A stretch of 64,000 nt of DNA from Bombella apis (lineage in GTDB: Bacteria > Pseudomonadota > Alphaproteobacteria > Acetobacterales > Acetobacteraceae), in contig NZ_JAGJTM010000004.1 of NCBI RefSeq assembly GCF_018221685.1, positions 796,622-860,621 of the forward strand, in the 5' to 3' direction. The notes beneath the pieces were generated by a model. The model was not told where the DNA came from. It searched no databases and was given only the letters and a program-made list of their open reading frames with translations. Within the stretch, counting starts at the first letter, position 1. The number at the start of each line of letters is the position of its first letter. Positions 18,066 through 26,272 of the stretch are shown one piece after another. The translations under genes and the position numbers were made by a program.

Positions 18066-18174
18066 TGTTTCCTCCATAAAGCCACGCCTCAAAATAATGG
18101 GGTAGGAGAAGGGACAGAAGCCTTATAACCTTATAATTAGAGATACGCAGGGAATCTGATTTCGGAGATTTGTC

Positions 18175-18468
18175 ATGAGGTTCAATTACGTTACCATTGT
18201 TCGCATATGGGCAATTATAAATATAATTTTTCTAATGAAGGTGATATTTGATATAGCATATATGTTAAGCTGCTCGAAAGGTCCGCATCACCTTGGGTAT
18301 GATATAGTAATATTAATTATTGAGATATTTCTTATTATAATAACATTGTCGAAGTATATGAATATACAACCGAAAAATACAACATTTTCTGCAATTATTG
18401 ATGCTTTTTACATACTTTTATGCGTTGCTTCTTCTGCTGTTAATCTCATTTATTATGTAAGTGTATGA
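18175..18468 (+). CDS. Small AT-rich membrane protein (moron)
   Basis: A 97-residue protein with three or four hydrophobic segments (about 7-31, 43-58, 69-96). The ribosome site is GGAG eight bases upstream of the ATG. It is AT-rich, plus-strand, and wedged between the late operon start and the candidate origin. No family recognised. Together with the genes at 8457 and 15011 it forms a set of three AT-rich plus-strand additions. Confidence 0.5.
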   Translation: MRFNYVTIVRIWAIINIIFLMKVIFDIAYMLSCSKGPHHLGYDIVILIIEIFLIIITLSKYMNIQPKNTTFSAIIDAFYILLCVASSAVNLIYYVSV

Positions 18469-18501
18469 GCGAATGTTTCTCCGTGACCATGGGGGAACTT
18501 T

Positions 18502-18754
18502 ATGTCGCCTGTCTGTCGCCCGTCTGTTGCTCCTTTGTCGCCCGTCCTGTTGCCCGTAAAAACGGCTGAAAACTGCCATGTCGCCCCTGTTGCCCGTATT
18601 TCGCCCATCTTAACCATAAGAAGGATAATCATACTCTTATTAAGAAATTTCATGCCATTTCTTATAAATTAAGGGGCAACAGGGGCAACACAGGCAGAAA
18701 ACTGCGAAAAAAATACGGGCAACAGGGGCAACAAAAGGGGCAACACGGGCAACA
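18502..18754. repeat. Inverted clusters of GGGCAACA-type repeats flanking an AT-rich core (candidate replication origin)
   Basis: On the left (18502-18611) there are seven copies of TGTYGCC, mostly as TGTCGCCCGT or TGTTGCCCGT. On the right (18673-18754) there are six copies of GGGCAACA in the opposite orientation. About 60 bp of AT-rich DNA lies between. AACGGCTGAAAACTGCC on the left and GGCAGAAAACTGCG on the right form a second inverted pair. Iterons around an AT-rich core next to helicase and primase genes suggest a phage origin. No convincing gene covers this interval. Confidence 0.55.
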
Positions 18755-18789
18755 TGTTTGATAAAAAAAATGGGCGGGAAATTGCCCAT

Positions 18790-20052
18790 TCATTCCTTCT
18801 TGAACCATATTTTCTGGATACCTTTCCCCCTTATTCTCTTGTCCTTCTTTTCAAGTCCCAAAGCACGCAATACGTCTCCTGCCCGTCTCTGCTGGGCCAT
18901 GGTCATGCGTTCGTTGGTCACACCGACACCATGAGCGAGAACCTCATGGATGGTCACACCTTCATCAACAAGCGAACCCCGCTGCTCCAGCCACTCCCTG
19001 ATCGGCTCTTCCCACGCATCGACGACCATATTGTCAGCCTGCTTGCGCTCGGCCATCTGGCGGACGGCATCATCGTCCAGATACAGCTCCGTCTTGCCCT
19101 GCCTGAAATAATGCACCGCTTCCGCCCAGAGCTGTTCACGGTTGTCCTTTAGCCACTGCACGTCAGCCTTCTCACAATCCACCGGCCAGAACCTCCGGTT
19201 GCCCGTGCTGTCCGTCAGATAGCCATCTGAGTTTGTCGTCCCAGCAAAGACGCATTGCCGCTCACGCACGACCTCCAGCCGTCCGTAGGCCGGGCGGTAC
19301 TTGTCCACCTGCCGGGAGAGGAAGGCCTTCGTGTCCTCAATGGAGGATTTCATCATGCTCTGAAGCTCGCCCAGCTCGACACCCCAGGCACCTACCAGCC
19401 CGGCTGCGGCGTCCTTGCTGCCGAGGTCCTTGTGCAGGTCTTCCTTGAACCACTCATCCGAGAACAGAACCCGTAGGGCGGTGGACTTCCCGATGCCCTG
19501 GGCACCCTTGAATACGGGAACATAATCGAACTTGCAGCCGGGCCGGTATATCCGTGAGACAGCAGCTACGAGAAATTTCATGCCGACATCCGCATGGTAT
19601 TTGTCGTCAGGACAGCCAAAGACTGTTGATAGCCACCTTCGCAGCCGTGGCTCAAGGTCCCAGCACAGGGCGGAAAGCCATTCCCTGACAGGATGAACCG
19701 TCTGTGACGCCGCCATCGTGTTGATCGCCTGTGATATCACCGGGAATGTGAAATTGACCCCGCCACGTCGCTGAAGGAAGGACTGAATAGCCGTATAATC
19801 AGCCTCGGTTGCTAGCCGTGGGTAGGGTCCGGCAAGGGTAGGACCATCAGAAATCAGCGGAGGGGGGCTACGTGTCACCAAGGTCGCACAGGTGAACTCA
19901 TTCAGCTGCATGACACCCGAAATCTCCGGAAGATGACGAAGAAACACCATGGCGTTGTTGACGTTGGCATGGGTTGTTCCTTTGTCAGAGCGGGTCAAGG
20001 CAGCCTGCCATTTCATACCCTGCTGCTCCGGCATTTTTGTCACATTGCTCAT
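18790..20052 (-). CDS. VapE-family (PF05272-type) replicative helicase
   Basis: A 420-residue protein. Walker A GAQGIGKST at 183-191, Walker B-like WGVELGELQSM, sensor RQCVFAGTTNSDGYL and GNRRFWPVDC are the conserved boxes of the virulence-associated E superfamily. The C-terminal ~80 residues look like a winged helix. Paired with the prim-pol gene that overlaps it by four bases, it would form a primase-helicase replication module. Confidence 0.85.
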   Translation of the reverse strand: MSNVTKMPEQQGMKWQAALTRSDKGTTHANVNNAMVFLRHLPEISGVMQLNEFTCATLVTRSPPPLISDGPTLAGPYPRLATEADYTAIQSFLQRRGGVNFTFPVISQAINTMAASQTVHPVREWLSALCWDLEPRLRRWLSTVFGCPDDKYHADVGMKFLVAAVSRIYRPGCKFDYVPVFKGAQGIGKSTALRVLFSDEWFKEDLHKDLGSKDAAAGLVGAWGVELGELQSMMKSSIEDTKAFLSRQVDKYRPAYGRLEVVRERQCVFAGTTNSDGYLTDSTGNRRFWPVDCEKADVQWLKDNREQLWAEAVHYFRQGKTELYLDDDAVRQMAERKQADNMVVDAWEEPIREWLEQRGSLVDEGVTIHEVLAHGVGVTNERMTMAQQRRAGDVLRALGLEKKDKRIRGKGIQKIWFKKE

Positions 20053-20897
20053 GCCGTGCGCTCCCTGTGTGGGTTTCTCATGCCGCCCCGCAGCCCGGAG
20101 CGTATCGTGTCTCTGGCCTCCCGGAAGGGGATGCCACGTGCCCGTGCCGCCACAAGAAGGCTCTCACGGGCCTCTGATGGGTCCAGCACGCCAGCACCAC
20201 ACCAGCGGCCTATGCGATATGACTGTTTGTTCAGCGTATCATTGCTGCCGCCAGACGGTGCCGTCTCGACCTCATGGACTGCCTTCATCAGCACCTGAAA
20301 GGCCCGGTCATTTGTGACGTAGAACGGGTTCCTGCGGTAATCCCGCTCAGGCTCCGGCGGGGGCCTCAGCATGTGGGCCAGCCAGTCGGGGATGGGGGGC
20401 GGCGCAACCTCCCATGGAGCGCATTCCCGCCGCCATGTGTAGGCCCCGCCCGTCACCGGGTGGCGTGATGGAGGGATGACGATGGCCTGTCCGTTGCGGT
20501 GCGGGTCCAGCCCAGGAGCCGGGCAGCCTGATGCGCCCCGCAGCTCTTCTCCATTGTGTTGGAAGAACAGCACTGCACCGCCAGAACCACCGGTGCGTGT
20601 CATGGGTCGTGGGGGCAGGGGGCCATGCTTGGCTACCAGACCACGCAGGGCCGCAAATCCGTCTGCCCTATGGGTCTGCCCGGCACGGTCCACATCCAGC
20701 GCAAAGAGCCGGGAAGGCCCCATCACCACACGCCAGTTGCAGCCGGGATACTCCCGACACCAGCGTTCGATGATGTCCAGATCGCAGCTGGCTGCGGCAT
20801 GGGCTCCTTTGAAGCACCCTGCCTTTGTGCGGTTGTTCATCGGATACACATGCCATCCCAGCATGGCCACGTTTTCTATGTCTGGTGGGATGGGCAT
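20049..20897 (-). CDS. Bifunctional DNA primase/polymerase (prim-pol, AEP superfamily)
   Basis: A 282-residue protein. LFALDVDRAG near residues 64-73 holds the catalytic Asp-x-Asp, followed by the TRTGGSGG loop and GQAIVIPPSRHPVTGGAYTW, the third catalytic block. This is the archaeo-eukaryotic primase fold of PF09250. The C-terminal ~80 residues may be a helical PriCT-like domain (GNDTLNKQSYRIGRWCGAG-type). Start overlaps the nuclease stop by one base. Confidence 0.85.
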   Translation of the reverse strand: MPIPPDIENVAMLGWHVYPMNNRTKAGCFKGAHAAASCDLDIIERWCREYPGCNWRVVMGPSRLFALDVDRAGQTHRADGFAALRGLVAKHGPLPPRPMTRTGGSGGAVLFFQHNGEELRGASGCPAPGLDPHRNGQAIVIPPSRHPVTGGAYTWRRECAPWEVAPPPIPDWLAHMLRPPPEPERDYRRNPFYVTNDRAFQVLMKAVHEVETAPSGGSNDTLNKQSYRIGRWCGAGVLDPSEARESLLVAARARGIPFREARDTIRSGLRGGMRNPHRERTA

Positions 20898-21214
20898 TAC
20901 ATTCCCTCCAGTTCCGTCATGACACCCGGAGCATCCCGCCCCACGATGTAGATGCCACCTGCCTCCACGAATGAATCCCGCCAGCGTTCCTGCTCCTTGC
21001 TCAGCCGTCCCCGTGCTGTTTTCACTTCAATGGCGATTGACCTCCCCCGGTAGGTCCCCCGGATATCCGGTGCCCCCGGTGTGCCAAAGCGGATAAGCCG
21101 GCCATTTGACCCTCTGGCTGCTCCCGTGTTGCAGCGTTCAAAGAAAGCGCAGGGCAGAGCAGTAACGGCGACAAGGATGTCGTTCATGATGATGGTTTCG
21201 GGGTTCTGTCTCAT
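20897..21214 (-). CDS. VRR-NUC domain nuclease
   Basis: A 105-residue protein from the ATG at 21214, chosen because it has AGGAGG upstream and a four-base overlap with the helicase stop. IRFGTPGAPDIRGTYRGRSI followed by AIEVKTARGRLSKEQ gives the PD-ExK active site of stand-alone VRR-NUC proteins. These occur with SF2 helicases and primases in phages and are thought to act in recombination or replication. Confidence 0.8.
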   Translation of the reverse strand: MRQNPETIIMNDILVAVTALPCAFFERCNTGAARGSNGRLIRFGTPGAPDIRGTYRGRSIAIEVKTARGRLSKEQERWRDSFVEAGGIYIVGRDAPGVMTELEGM

Positions 21215-22701
21215 ACCCGTGCCTCCTGCTGTGCAGGCTTCTTGGCAGCCTGCTGTTTCTCCCAGCGGTTCATGGGGATGTCGGCTCCAGCGGCACGGAG
21301 ACGATGCCGCACCCAGCCGTGCTTGTAGCCACGGGCACGGGCGATCATCTCCAGCCGTTCCTTGTCTGCCCCGGCATGGGCAATCAGGGCAGTCAGCTCT
21401 GGCCCCTGGGCGACATACGGGTCGATGCCCTTGGCCCATGCCCAACGATCAGCAACCGCTTCCAGTGCTCCTTTCACCACATCAGGGGTTTTCTCCTCCG
21501 TCACCTTGGGCTCAGGCTTCAGGATGGCGCAGGGGGAGCGGTGGCACTCGGCACCGGCAATCTTCCGGGCCGTGCCTTCATGGAAGACCCTATGGCACAG
21601 CTTGCAGGTCACGACATTCTGGGCCTTGCCGTTCTGCTGCTCCGCATCCAGCGACCAGAGACGGGGGTCTGTTGGGATGCCATGCCGCTGAGCATTGCCC
21701 ACATTGTCAAGAATTATCGCCCGGCTTCCATCTGGTTTCAGCCGCAGTGCACGCCCGACTTGCTGTAGATACAGGCTGGTGGAAACCGTGGGGCGCAGCA
21801 GGATGGCCCCCGCCACGGCAGGAATGTCCACGCCTTCACTGATGACGTCCGCCGCCGTGACGACCTGAAGGTCACCAGAGGCCAGACCAGCCAGCCGCTC
21901 ACGGCGTAGGCTCATGTCCATCTTGCCATCCACGCCAGCCGCCTTGATGCCCGCCTGACAAAACATCGCTGCAACCTCGTGGGTGTGCTTCACTCCCATG
22001 CAGAACACGATGGCAGGGCGTCCGTTGAGATGTTGCCGGTAATGCGCCACGGCATCGCCCACGATGCGGGCCTTTGTCATGGCCCGCATGGCGGCATCAC
22101 GCTGATAGTCCCCCATGCTTTTCCCCACGCCAGAAAGGTCCAGCTGGCGGGAGGGCATGTAGTAGTCGAACCCGGCCAGATAGCCACGCCGTATCAGCTC
22201 ATCCGTGGTCGGGCCGCAGAACATCTGGTCGAAATAGTCACCAAGACCGGCCCCATCGGTGCGGATGGGCGTTGCGGTCAGGCCGGTAAGGGCAGCATTG
22301 GGCCACGCCTTGAGCATTGCTGTGTACTGACCGGCTGGCATGTGGTGCGCTTCATCGACCATGATGTCATCAAAGTCCCGCAGCGTTTTCAGCCGCCGTG
22401 AGACGGTCTGCACCATGCCGACCTGAACCGGGAAATCCATGCGGGGGTGTCCGGGCTGGATACGGCCATACATCAGTCCTTCATCATCCAGAGCCGCACT
22501 GATCTGGTCTATCAGCTCCGCCCGATGGGCAACGATGAGGACACGCCGTCCGGTCTCGGCCCGCAGTCTGGCCAGCCGTGGCAGGATGCGCCCCTTGCCG
22601 CCGCCAGTAGGCAGCTGGATGAGAACCCGCCGGATGTTGGACGCAAACGCCCCCTGCGCCTGTTTGATCAGGCGTTCCTGATAGTCTCGTAATGTGATCA
22701 T
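21211..22701 (-). CDS. SF2 DEAD/DEAH-box helicase with C-terminal zinc-finger-like region
   Basis: A 496-residue protein. Motif I LPTGGGKG at 30-37, DEAH at 116-119, GLTATPIRTDGAGLG, and C-terminal domain boxes VTAADVISEGVDIPAV and YLQQVGRALR. At about 365-395 the motif CKLCHRVF...CHRSPC could bind zinc. It is similar to Res-type and phage helicases. It lies upstream of the VRR-NUC gene with four-base overlap, so the two may function together. Confidence 0.85.
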   Translation of the reverse strand: MITLRDYQERLIKQAQGAFASNIRRVLIQLPTGGGKGRILPRLARLRAETGRRVLIVAHRAELIDQISAALDDEGLMYGRIQPGHPRMDFPVQVGMVQTVSRRLKTLRDFDDIMVDEAHHMPAGQYTAMLKAWPNAALTGLTATPIRTDGAGLGDYFDQMFCGPTTDELIRRGYLAGFDYYMPSRQLDLSGVGKSMGDYQRDAAMRAMTKARIVGDAVAHYRQHLNGRPAIVFCMGVKHTHEVAAMFCQAGIKAAGVDGKMDMSLRRERLAGLASGDLQVVTAADVISEGVDIPAVAGAILLRPTVSTSLYLQQVGRALRLKPDGSRAIILDNVGNAQRHGIPTDPRLWSLDAEQQNGKAQNVVTCKLCHRVFHEGTARKIAGAECHRSPCAILKPEPKVTEEKTPDVVKGALEAVADRWAWAKGIDPYVAQGPELTALIAHAGADKERLEMIARARGYKHGWVRHRLRAAGADIPMNRWEKQQAAKKPAQQEARV

Positions 22702-22732
22702 TTTGTTTAAAGCTCAGTAATGAGAGGCCGTA

Positions 22733-23113
22733 TTACACACGTGTTCTTGAGCGCATTCCATGCTTCTGCTGTCTCTCACTGTAAATTCGGGCATTGACTT
22801 CCATGTCCATTCCCCGCTCACGCCCCAATGATATGGCAGCGTCTATGCGTGAGATCGGGGCACCCAGCCTTCCAGCTATTTCATGCCGGTACAGGCCACG
22901 GTTGCGGAGGGTGGATACTTTGCGGATGAATGCTGCATTTATTTTGAATGCCTTGCGGGCTGGCGCATTCTCACGGCACAGCTTCCATCCCCAGCATATC
23001 TGGCAGAAAGTCAGTCCCATCCGGGCGGCGGTCTCATGATGCGTGAGACCAGCCTGCTTCAGGCGGATGAGCTGGCTGCGCAGTGCGTTGGTCCAGCTGA
23101 CCCGTCTGGTCAT
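22733..23113 (-). CDS. Phage protein with two helix-turn-helix-like segments
   Basis: A 126-residue basic protein from the ATG at 23113 (MTRRVSWTNALRSQLIRL), which overlaps the KilA-N-type gene stop by four bases. LIRLKQAGLTHHETAARMGLT and STLRNRGLYRHEIAGRLGAP look like two HTH units. No precise family. Early-operon position suggests a regulator or replication accessory. Confidence 0.6.
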   Translation of the reverse strand: MTRRVSWTNALRSQLIRLKQAGLTHHETAARMGLTFCQICWGWKLCRENAPARKAFKINAAFIRKVSTLRNRGLYRHEIAGRLGAPISRIDAAISLGRERGMDMEVNARIYSERQQKHGMRSRTRV

Positions 23114-23796
23114 CTGCGCCCCCTTCCAACGGGGAAACCACGCCGCTTGCACTCATCACGGGCGAGGGAACGATAGGCGGTTGGCACCTCGTTCTGGGCG
23201 AAGTACTGGATGTCATCATTACCCATCCCTTGGAAGAACCAGAGGATAACATCTGCGAAGGATACGCCCATGCTGTCCCGGTCCGGTGCCATGCCCATCA
23301 GTTCCAGCGGGTTCTCCAGCCCCAGTCTTTCGCAGTAGCGGGCGGCAGCCTTCTGGGCATGGCCTCCCTCAAGCCCGGCCGTCTTGGCCAGCTTCATGCC
23401 GGTCTGGAATGTGGTTGCCAGAGAGGGCCTGCGTGGCCTGGGGACGGCACGGCCTGCCGGAGCCGGAACATTGCCCCGCACCAGCACATCAAAGGCCCGG
23501 ATGACCTTCAGATGAAAGGACGGACTGATCCACATTGCGTAGGCATAGACAAGCTCACGGCAGGCATAGGTGCCGGGAGAGTTGCCGCCACGGTTTGTCT
23601 CCAACGGAGCAAAGCGGAAATTACCACTTTGGCTGATTTCTGCCACCAATTCATTGGTTTTGACATTTCTTGCCCACTCGGATGGTTTTTTGCTGGGATC
23701 TCCCCCAGAAGCCCGGTGGCAGTCATTCAGGCAGAAGCGGCCCTCGGCATCCTGCTTGATGGCCGTGGAGATGATGGTAAGAGTGGTGGCGGTCAT
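23110..23796 (-). CDS. KilA-N domain protein
   Basis: A 228-residue protein beginning MTATTLTIISTAIKQDAEGR, with AGGA ten bases before the start. NDCHRASGGDPSKKPSEWAR, GTYACRELVYAYAMWISPSF and LKVIRAFD are the standard blocks of KilA-N DNA-binding domains in phage regulators (residues ~1-110). The C-terminal ~90 residues include VSFADVILWFFQGMGNDDIQ. It is in the early operon. Confidence 0.8.
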   Translation of the reverse strand: MTATTLTIISTAIKQDAEGRFCLNDCHRASGGDPSKKPSEWARNVKTNELVAEISQSGNFRFAPLETNRGGNSPGTYACRELVYAYAMWISPSFHLKVIRAFDVLVRGNVPAPAGRAVPRPRRPSLATTFQTGMKLAKTAGLEGGHAQKAAARYCERLGLENPLELMGMAPDRDSMGVSFADVILWFFQGMGNDDIQYFAQNEVPTAYRSLARDECKRRGFPVGRGRR

Positions 23797-24230
23797 CGTG
23801 CATGTCCTTTTGGCAGGGTGGCTGTTTCGGCAGGGAGTGAGGCTGATGGAGTTCCACATCGCAGACATGAAGAGCGAGCGTGTCGGTCCGATGTTTCTGG
23901 TGACGCTGGAGGTGCGCCTCGTGGACACGCAGTACGACTGCACGGCCATTCCGGACGAGGTGATGCGGCGAACCACGAGAACAGGATGCGGCCCAGATGC
24001 CATACGCCTGAGCGTACAAGCCTTCTTTGATGACCTGCCAACCATGACCGAAGCCGAATGGCACGGCTGGCTCGTCGGGCGTCTTCAGCAGAAATGAAGC
24101 CCGTGCCCCGCACGATCCAGGCATGATATTGCAGGAAGCGGTCAAAGACCTGATTGCGGGGCAGGCCTTCATCCATATCCATGCAGGCCAGCCGTGCGGC
24201 CCGCAGGGTTCCGTTTTTACGTTTCATCAC
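23793..24230 (-). CDS. Possible early-operon protein, unrecognised
   Basis: A 145-codon frame that starts in ATGA overlap with the gene at 24227 and stops in ATGA overlap with the KilA-N gene, which supports coupled translation. The first ~65 residues have normal composition (MKRKNGTLRAARLACMDMDE...), but the rest is rich in Arg, Pro, Ser and Cys and reads like an unused frame. A convincing plus-strand frame (23846-24097) overlaps it. One of the two is likely spurious, or the gene has shifted frame. Confidence 0.4.
   Translation of the reverse strand: MMKRKNGTLRAARLACMDMDEGLPRNQVFDRFLQYHAWIVRGTGFISAEDARRASRAIRLRSWLAGHQRRLVRSGVWHLGRILFSWFAASPRPEWPCSRTACPRGAPPASPETSDRHARSSCLRCGTPSASLPAETATLPKGHAR
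23846..24097 (+). CDS. Possible small antisense-oriented protein, unrecognised
   Basis: An 83-residue frame starting MEFHIADMKSERVGPMFLVT with GGGAGTGAGG upstream. Composition is balanced, with DEVMRRTTRTGCGPDAIRLS and LPTMTEAEWHGWLVGRL that look protein-like. It is opposite to the surrounding early operon and inside the frame at 23793-24230. No family recognised. Confidence 0.35.
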   Translation: MEFHIADMKSERVGPMFLVTLEVRLVDTQYDCTAIPDEVMRRTTRTGCGPDAIRLSVQAFFDDLPTMTEAEWHGWLVGRLQQK

Positions 24231-24856
24231 GCTTCCCTCCGGCGTTCGATTTCGTTGTAGGCAACCCGGCCCATCAGCTTCATGAGCGATGTCGGGATCA
24301 CACCGGCATTGATGGCCGCAAGGTCAGCATCAGAGAGCCGTTTGATGAATGGGATGACGGACGTTTCCATCCAGTCATGGCTGTCCTGCTCTTCCAGCTC
24401 TGCCTGCTGCTCAGTGGAGACTGCTACGCTCCCTGTGCGCCCAGTGGAGTGTGAGTCCGCAGGGTGCTGTTCATCAGAAGAAGGAAATGAAGATGACAGC
24501 TCAACGAGCCACATATGTAAAATTTCTGTCCGCACGTCGCAGAACGAAAGATCACGCAGATGGCACTCAAGATGTGACAGAGATAAAGATATGCATCTCT
24601 TCACAGCATCATGGAGTTCCTTTGGAAGCGATTGTAAAAGTGGAGCTTCTTCCACAGCATATGCTTCAATTACAGAACCTACCTGAGCAAGGAACTGCCG
24701 CTTTTGCTCGTCTAGCTTACGAGACAGCAACTTATTCTCGCTGGCTCCAAGGGGCCGGGTATGAAGTTGACCTCCATTACGAGTGAGGAGCACCCCTTGA
24801 CGGATTGCATAGGCAGCAACTCGTTCAAATGGATCGGAAAGGTAAACGTCTCTCAT
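24227..24856 (-). CDS. Early phage protein of unknown function
   Basis: A 209-residue protein with a predominantly helical pattern. It overlaps both neighbours by four bases, so it is firmly in the early operon. Residues ~135-147 contain DSHSTGRTGSVA, closely matched by DSHSAGCTGSVA in the next gene; the DNA behind them is a ~38-bp repeat (24424-24461 and 24981-25018). No family recognised. Confidence 0.65.
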   Translation of the reverse strand: MRDVYLSDPFERVAAYAIRQGVLLTRNGGQLHTRPLGASENKLLSRKLDEQKRQFLAQVGSVIEAYAVEEAPLLQSLPKELHDAVKRCISLSLSHLECHLRDLSFCDVRTEILHMWLVELSSSFPSSDEQHPADSHSTGRTGSVAVSTEQQAELEEQDSHDWMETSVIPFIKRLSDADLAAINAGVIPTSLMKLMGRVAYNEIERRREA

Positions 24857-25224
24857 GATGCGCCTACTTCACCCTGCCGGAGCGCAAGTTCTGCTTCAGC
24901 ACGTTCTTTGAACCACGGCTTGATGGTCCGGGATGTGATTTGCTGAAGTTCATCAACAGACAGGCCGGAGAGGGGGCGGGCTACGCTTCCTGTGCACCCG
25001 GCAGAGTGCGAGTCCGTACGGCGAACTTGTTTGATCGTATTTCGCTCGCTCAGCTCCACTGCTGGACGGCCATCCGCATCAAATGAGATTTCAGCTGCAA
25101 TCGCTCCACACAGGTATCCGTCAAACATTGCGGCCACAGGAATTACCTTATTGTCGCTGAATTTACCGGCCTTTATGAGTTCGACGGCCAGCCGCAGGCT
25201 CTCTATTGTCGGCGTAACATTCAT
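24853..25224 (-). CDS. Early phage protein of unknown function
   Basis: A 123-residue protein: a compact N-terminal domain (about 1-65, including VIPVAAMFDGYLCGAIAAEI) and a C-terminal helical segment (LSVDELQQITSRTIKPWFKE). It shares the DSHS-G-TGSVA peptide with its downstream neighbour. Four-base overlaps at both ends. No family recognised. Confidence 0.65.
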   Translation of the reverse strand: MNVTPTIESLRLAVELIKAGKFSDNKVIPVAAMFDGYLCGAIAAEISFDADGRPAVELSERNTIKQVRRTDSHSAGCTGSVARPLSGLSVDELQQITSRTIKPWFKERAEAELALRQGEVGAS

Positions 25225-25439
25225 GATGCGCTCCTCTGGGTGGGGTCGGGCTGGTGCTCGGCACGATATTTTTTTATGTAGGATTTCACACGTTCAATCG
25301 TAGAAATCCTACAGTCACGCCCGCGCCGAATTGACTTCACAAGATTGGGGTCGCCAATGGCCAAAATCCCCAGTCTCGTGTCGCTCATCTGGGTTTCTTT
25401 GAGAAAACCCTCGATCATGTTTAGGAATTCTTTTCTCAT
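25221..25439 (-). CDS. Cro-like small regulator
   Basis: A 72-residue protein: MIEGFLKETQMSDTRLGILA then GDPNLVKSIRRGRDCRISTI and ERVKSYIKKY. The pattern GDPNLVxxIRRGR is common in short alphaproteobacterial phage regulators. It is the first gene of the leftward early operon and is divergent from the repressor, the place of cro. An inverted repeat with arms at 25278-25287 and 25303-25312 (GTAGGATTTC/GAAATCCTAC) lies inside it. Confidence 0.65.
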   Translation of the reverse strand: MRKEFLNMIEGFLKETQMSDTRLGILAIGDPNLVKSIRRGRDCRISTIERVKSYIKKYRAEHQPDPTQRSAS

Positions 25440-25502
25440 AACGAGTTTAGGATTTATCTTAAAACCTCTTCCCAGTCAATCGTGTTTAGGAAATATCCTT
25501 AT
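25420..25502. promoter_or_regulatory. Lysogeny switch operators between cro-like gene and repressor
   Basis: Three related sites: TTTAGGAATTC at 25420-25430, TTAGGATTTATCTTAA at 25447-25462, and TTAGGAAATATCCTTA at 25486-25501. The last two fit TTAGGA-N4-TCCTAA with one or two mismatches. Sites of the same consensus recur at 27081-27126. Repressor binding is inferred from position and symmetry. Confidence 0.6.
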
Positions 25503-25527
25503 CTTTTTATGGAGAGGATATAAGGTT

Positions 25528-26238
25528 ATGAAACTTCCTATTATGACTGTTTCGCCTGTTGCCCTGAGACTGGAAGAAAAACGCCTCGAGAAAGGCATGA
25601 GCCATCGGGCGCTTGGGATGAAATCTGGTGTCAATCACGCCTATCTAAAAAATCTACTGGAAGGGAAATCAAAGGAGCCACGCCGGAGCAAGGTTCAGGC
25701 CCTTGCGGCGGCCCTTGGTTATCCTGTGGATTATTTCTATGGAGAAGATGAAGGCACCTCAAAAAATCCACCATCTGTCGACTTGGCCCATCCTAAGCAA
25801 AGTCATCTGGACGGCACGCACGGCTTGGTGGCAATTCCCGAACTTGATGTCAGGGCGGCGGCTGGTGACGGTGTTCTGGTTGATGAAATGGGGGGACAAG
25901 AGCGTCAGTGGATGATACCGCTGATCGACCTTCTTGCTATCAGTAATAACCCCCGCTCTCTGCGGATTATCACCGTTGAAGGGGATTCAATGGAGCCAGA
26001 TTACAGGCCCGGTGAGAAGATCGTCATTGACACGTCCCTGCGTAATTTCACGCACGATGGTGTGTATGTTCTGGATTTTGGTTTCGGTCTCGTTGTGAAG
26101 CATCTCCAGCTTGTTCTGGACAGTGATCCAAAGAAGCTTCTGGTGGTTAGCGCAAACCCGATTTATTGCCCGCAGGAAATTACGCTGGACAGGGCGGAGA
26201 TAAAGGGAAAGGTCGCTGCCAAATGGCAGCGCAGATAA
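25528..26238 (+). CDS. LexA/CI-type prophage repressor (HTH plus S24 peptidase)
   Basis: A 236-residue protein. The HTH covers residues ~10-55 (SHRALGMKSGVNHAYLKNLL). The S24 domain contains RAAAGDGVLV with the likely self-cleavage bond at Ala112-Gly113, VEGDSMEPDYRPGE with catalytic Ser154, and VVKHL with Lys191. The start at 25528 is favoured by GGAGAGGATATAAGG. It maintains lysogeny and is probably inactivated by RecA-stimulated self-cleavage, a known property of the family. Confidence 0.85.
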   Translation: MKLPIMTVSPVALRLEEKRLEKGMSHRALGMKSGVNHAYLKNLLEGKSKEPRRSKVQALAAALGYPVDYFYGEDEGTSKNPPSVDLAHPKQSHLDGTHGLVAIPELDVRAAAGDGVLVDEMGGQERQWMIPLIDLLAISNNPRSLRIITVEGDSMEPDYRPGEKIVIDTSLRNFTHDGVYVLDFGFGLVVKHLQLVLDSDPKKLLVVSANPIYCPQEITLDRAEIKGKVAAKWQRR

Positions 26239-26272
26239 CACGCCTGAAGGGCACTTTTTGAGGAAAGATAAT

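Noticed and set aside
18502..18754. CRISPR array
   Set aside because: Repeats are only 7-10 bp, spacing is irregular and orientation switches in the middle. No cas genes in the window.
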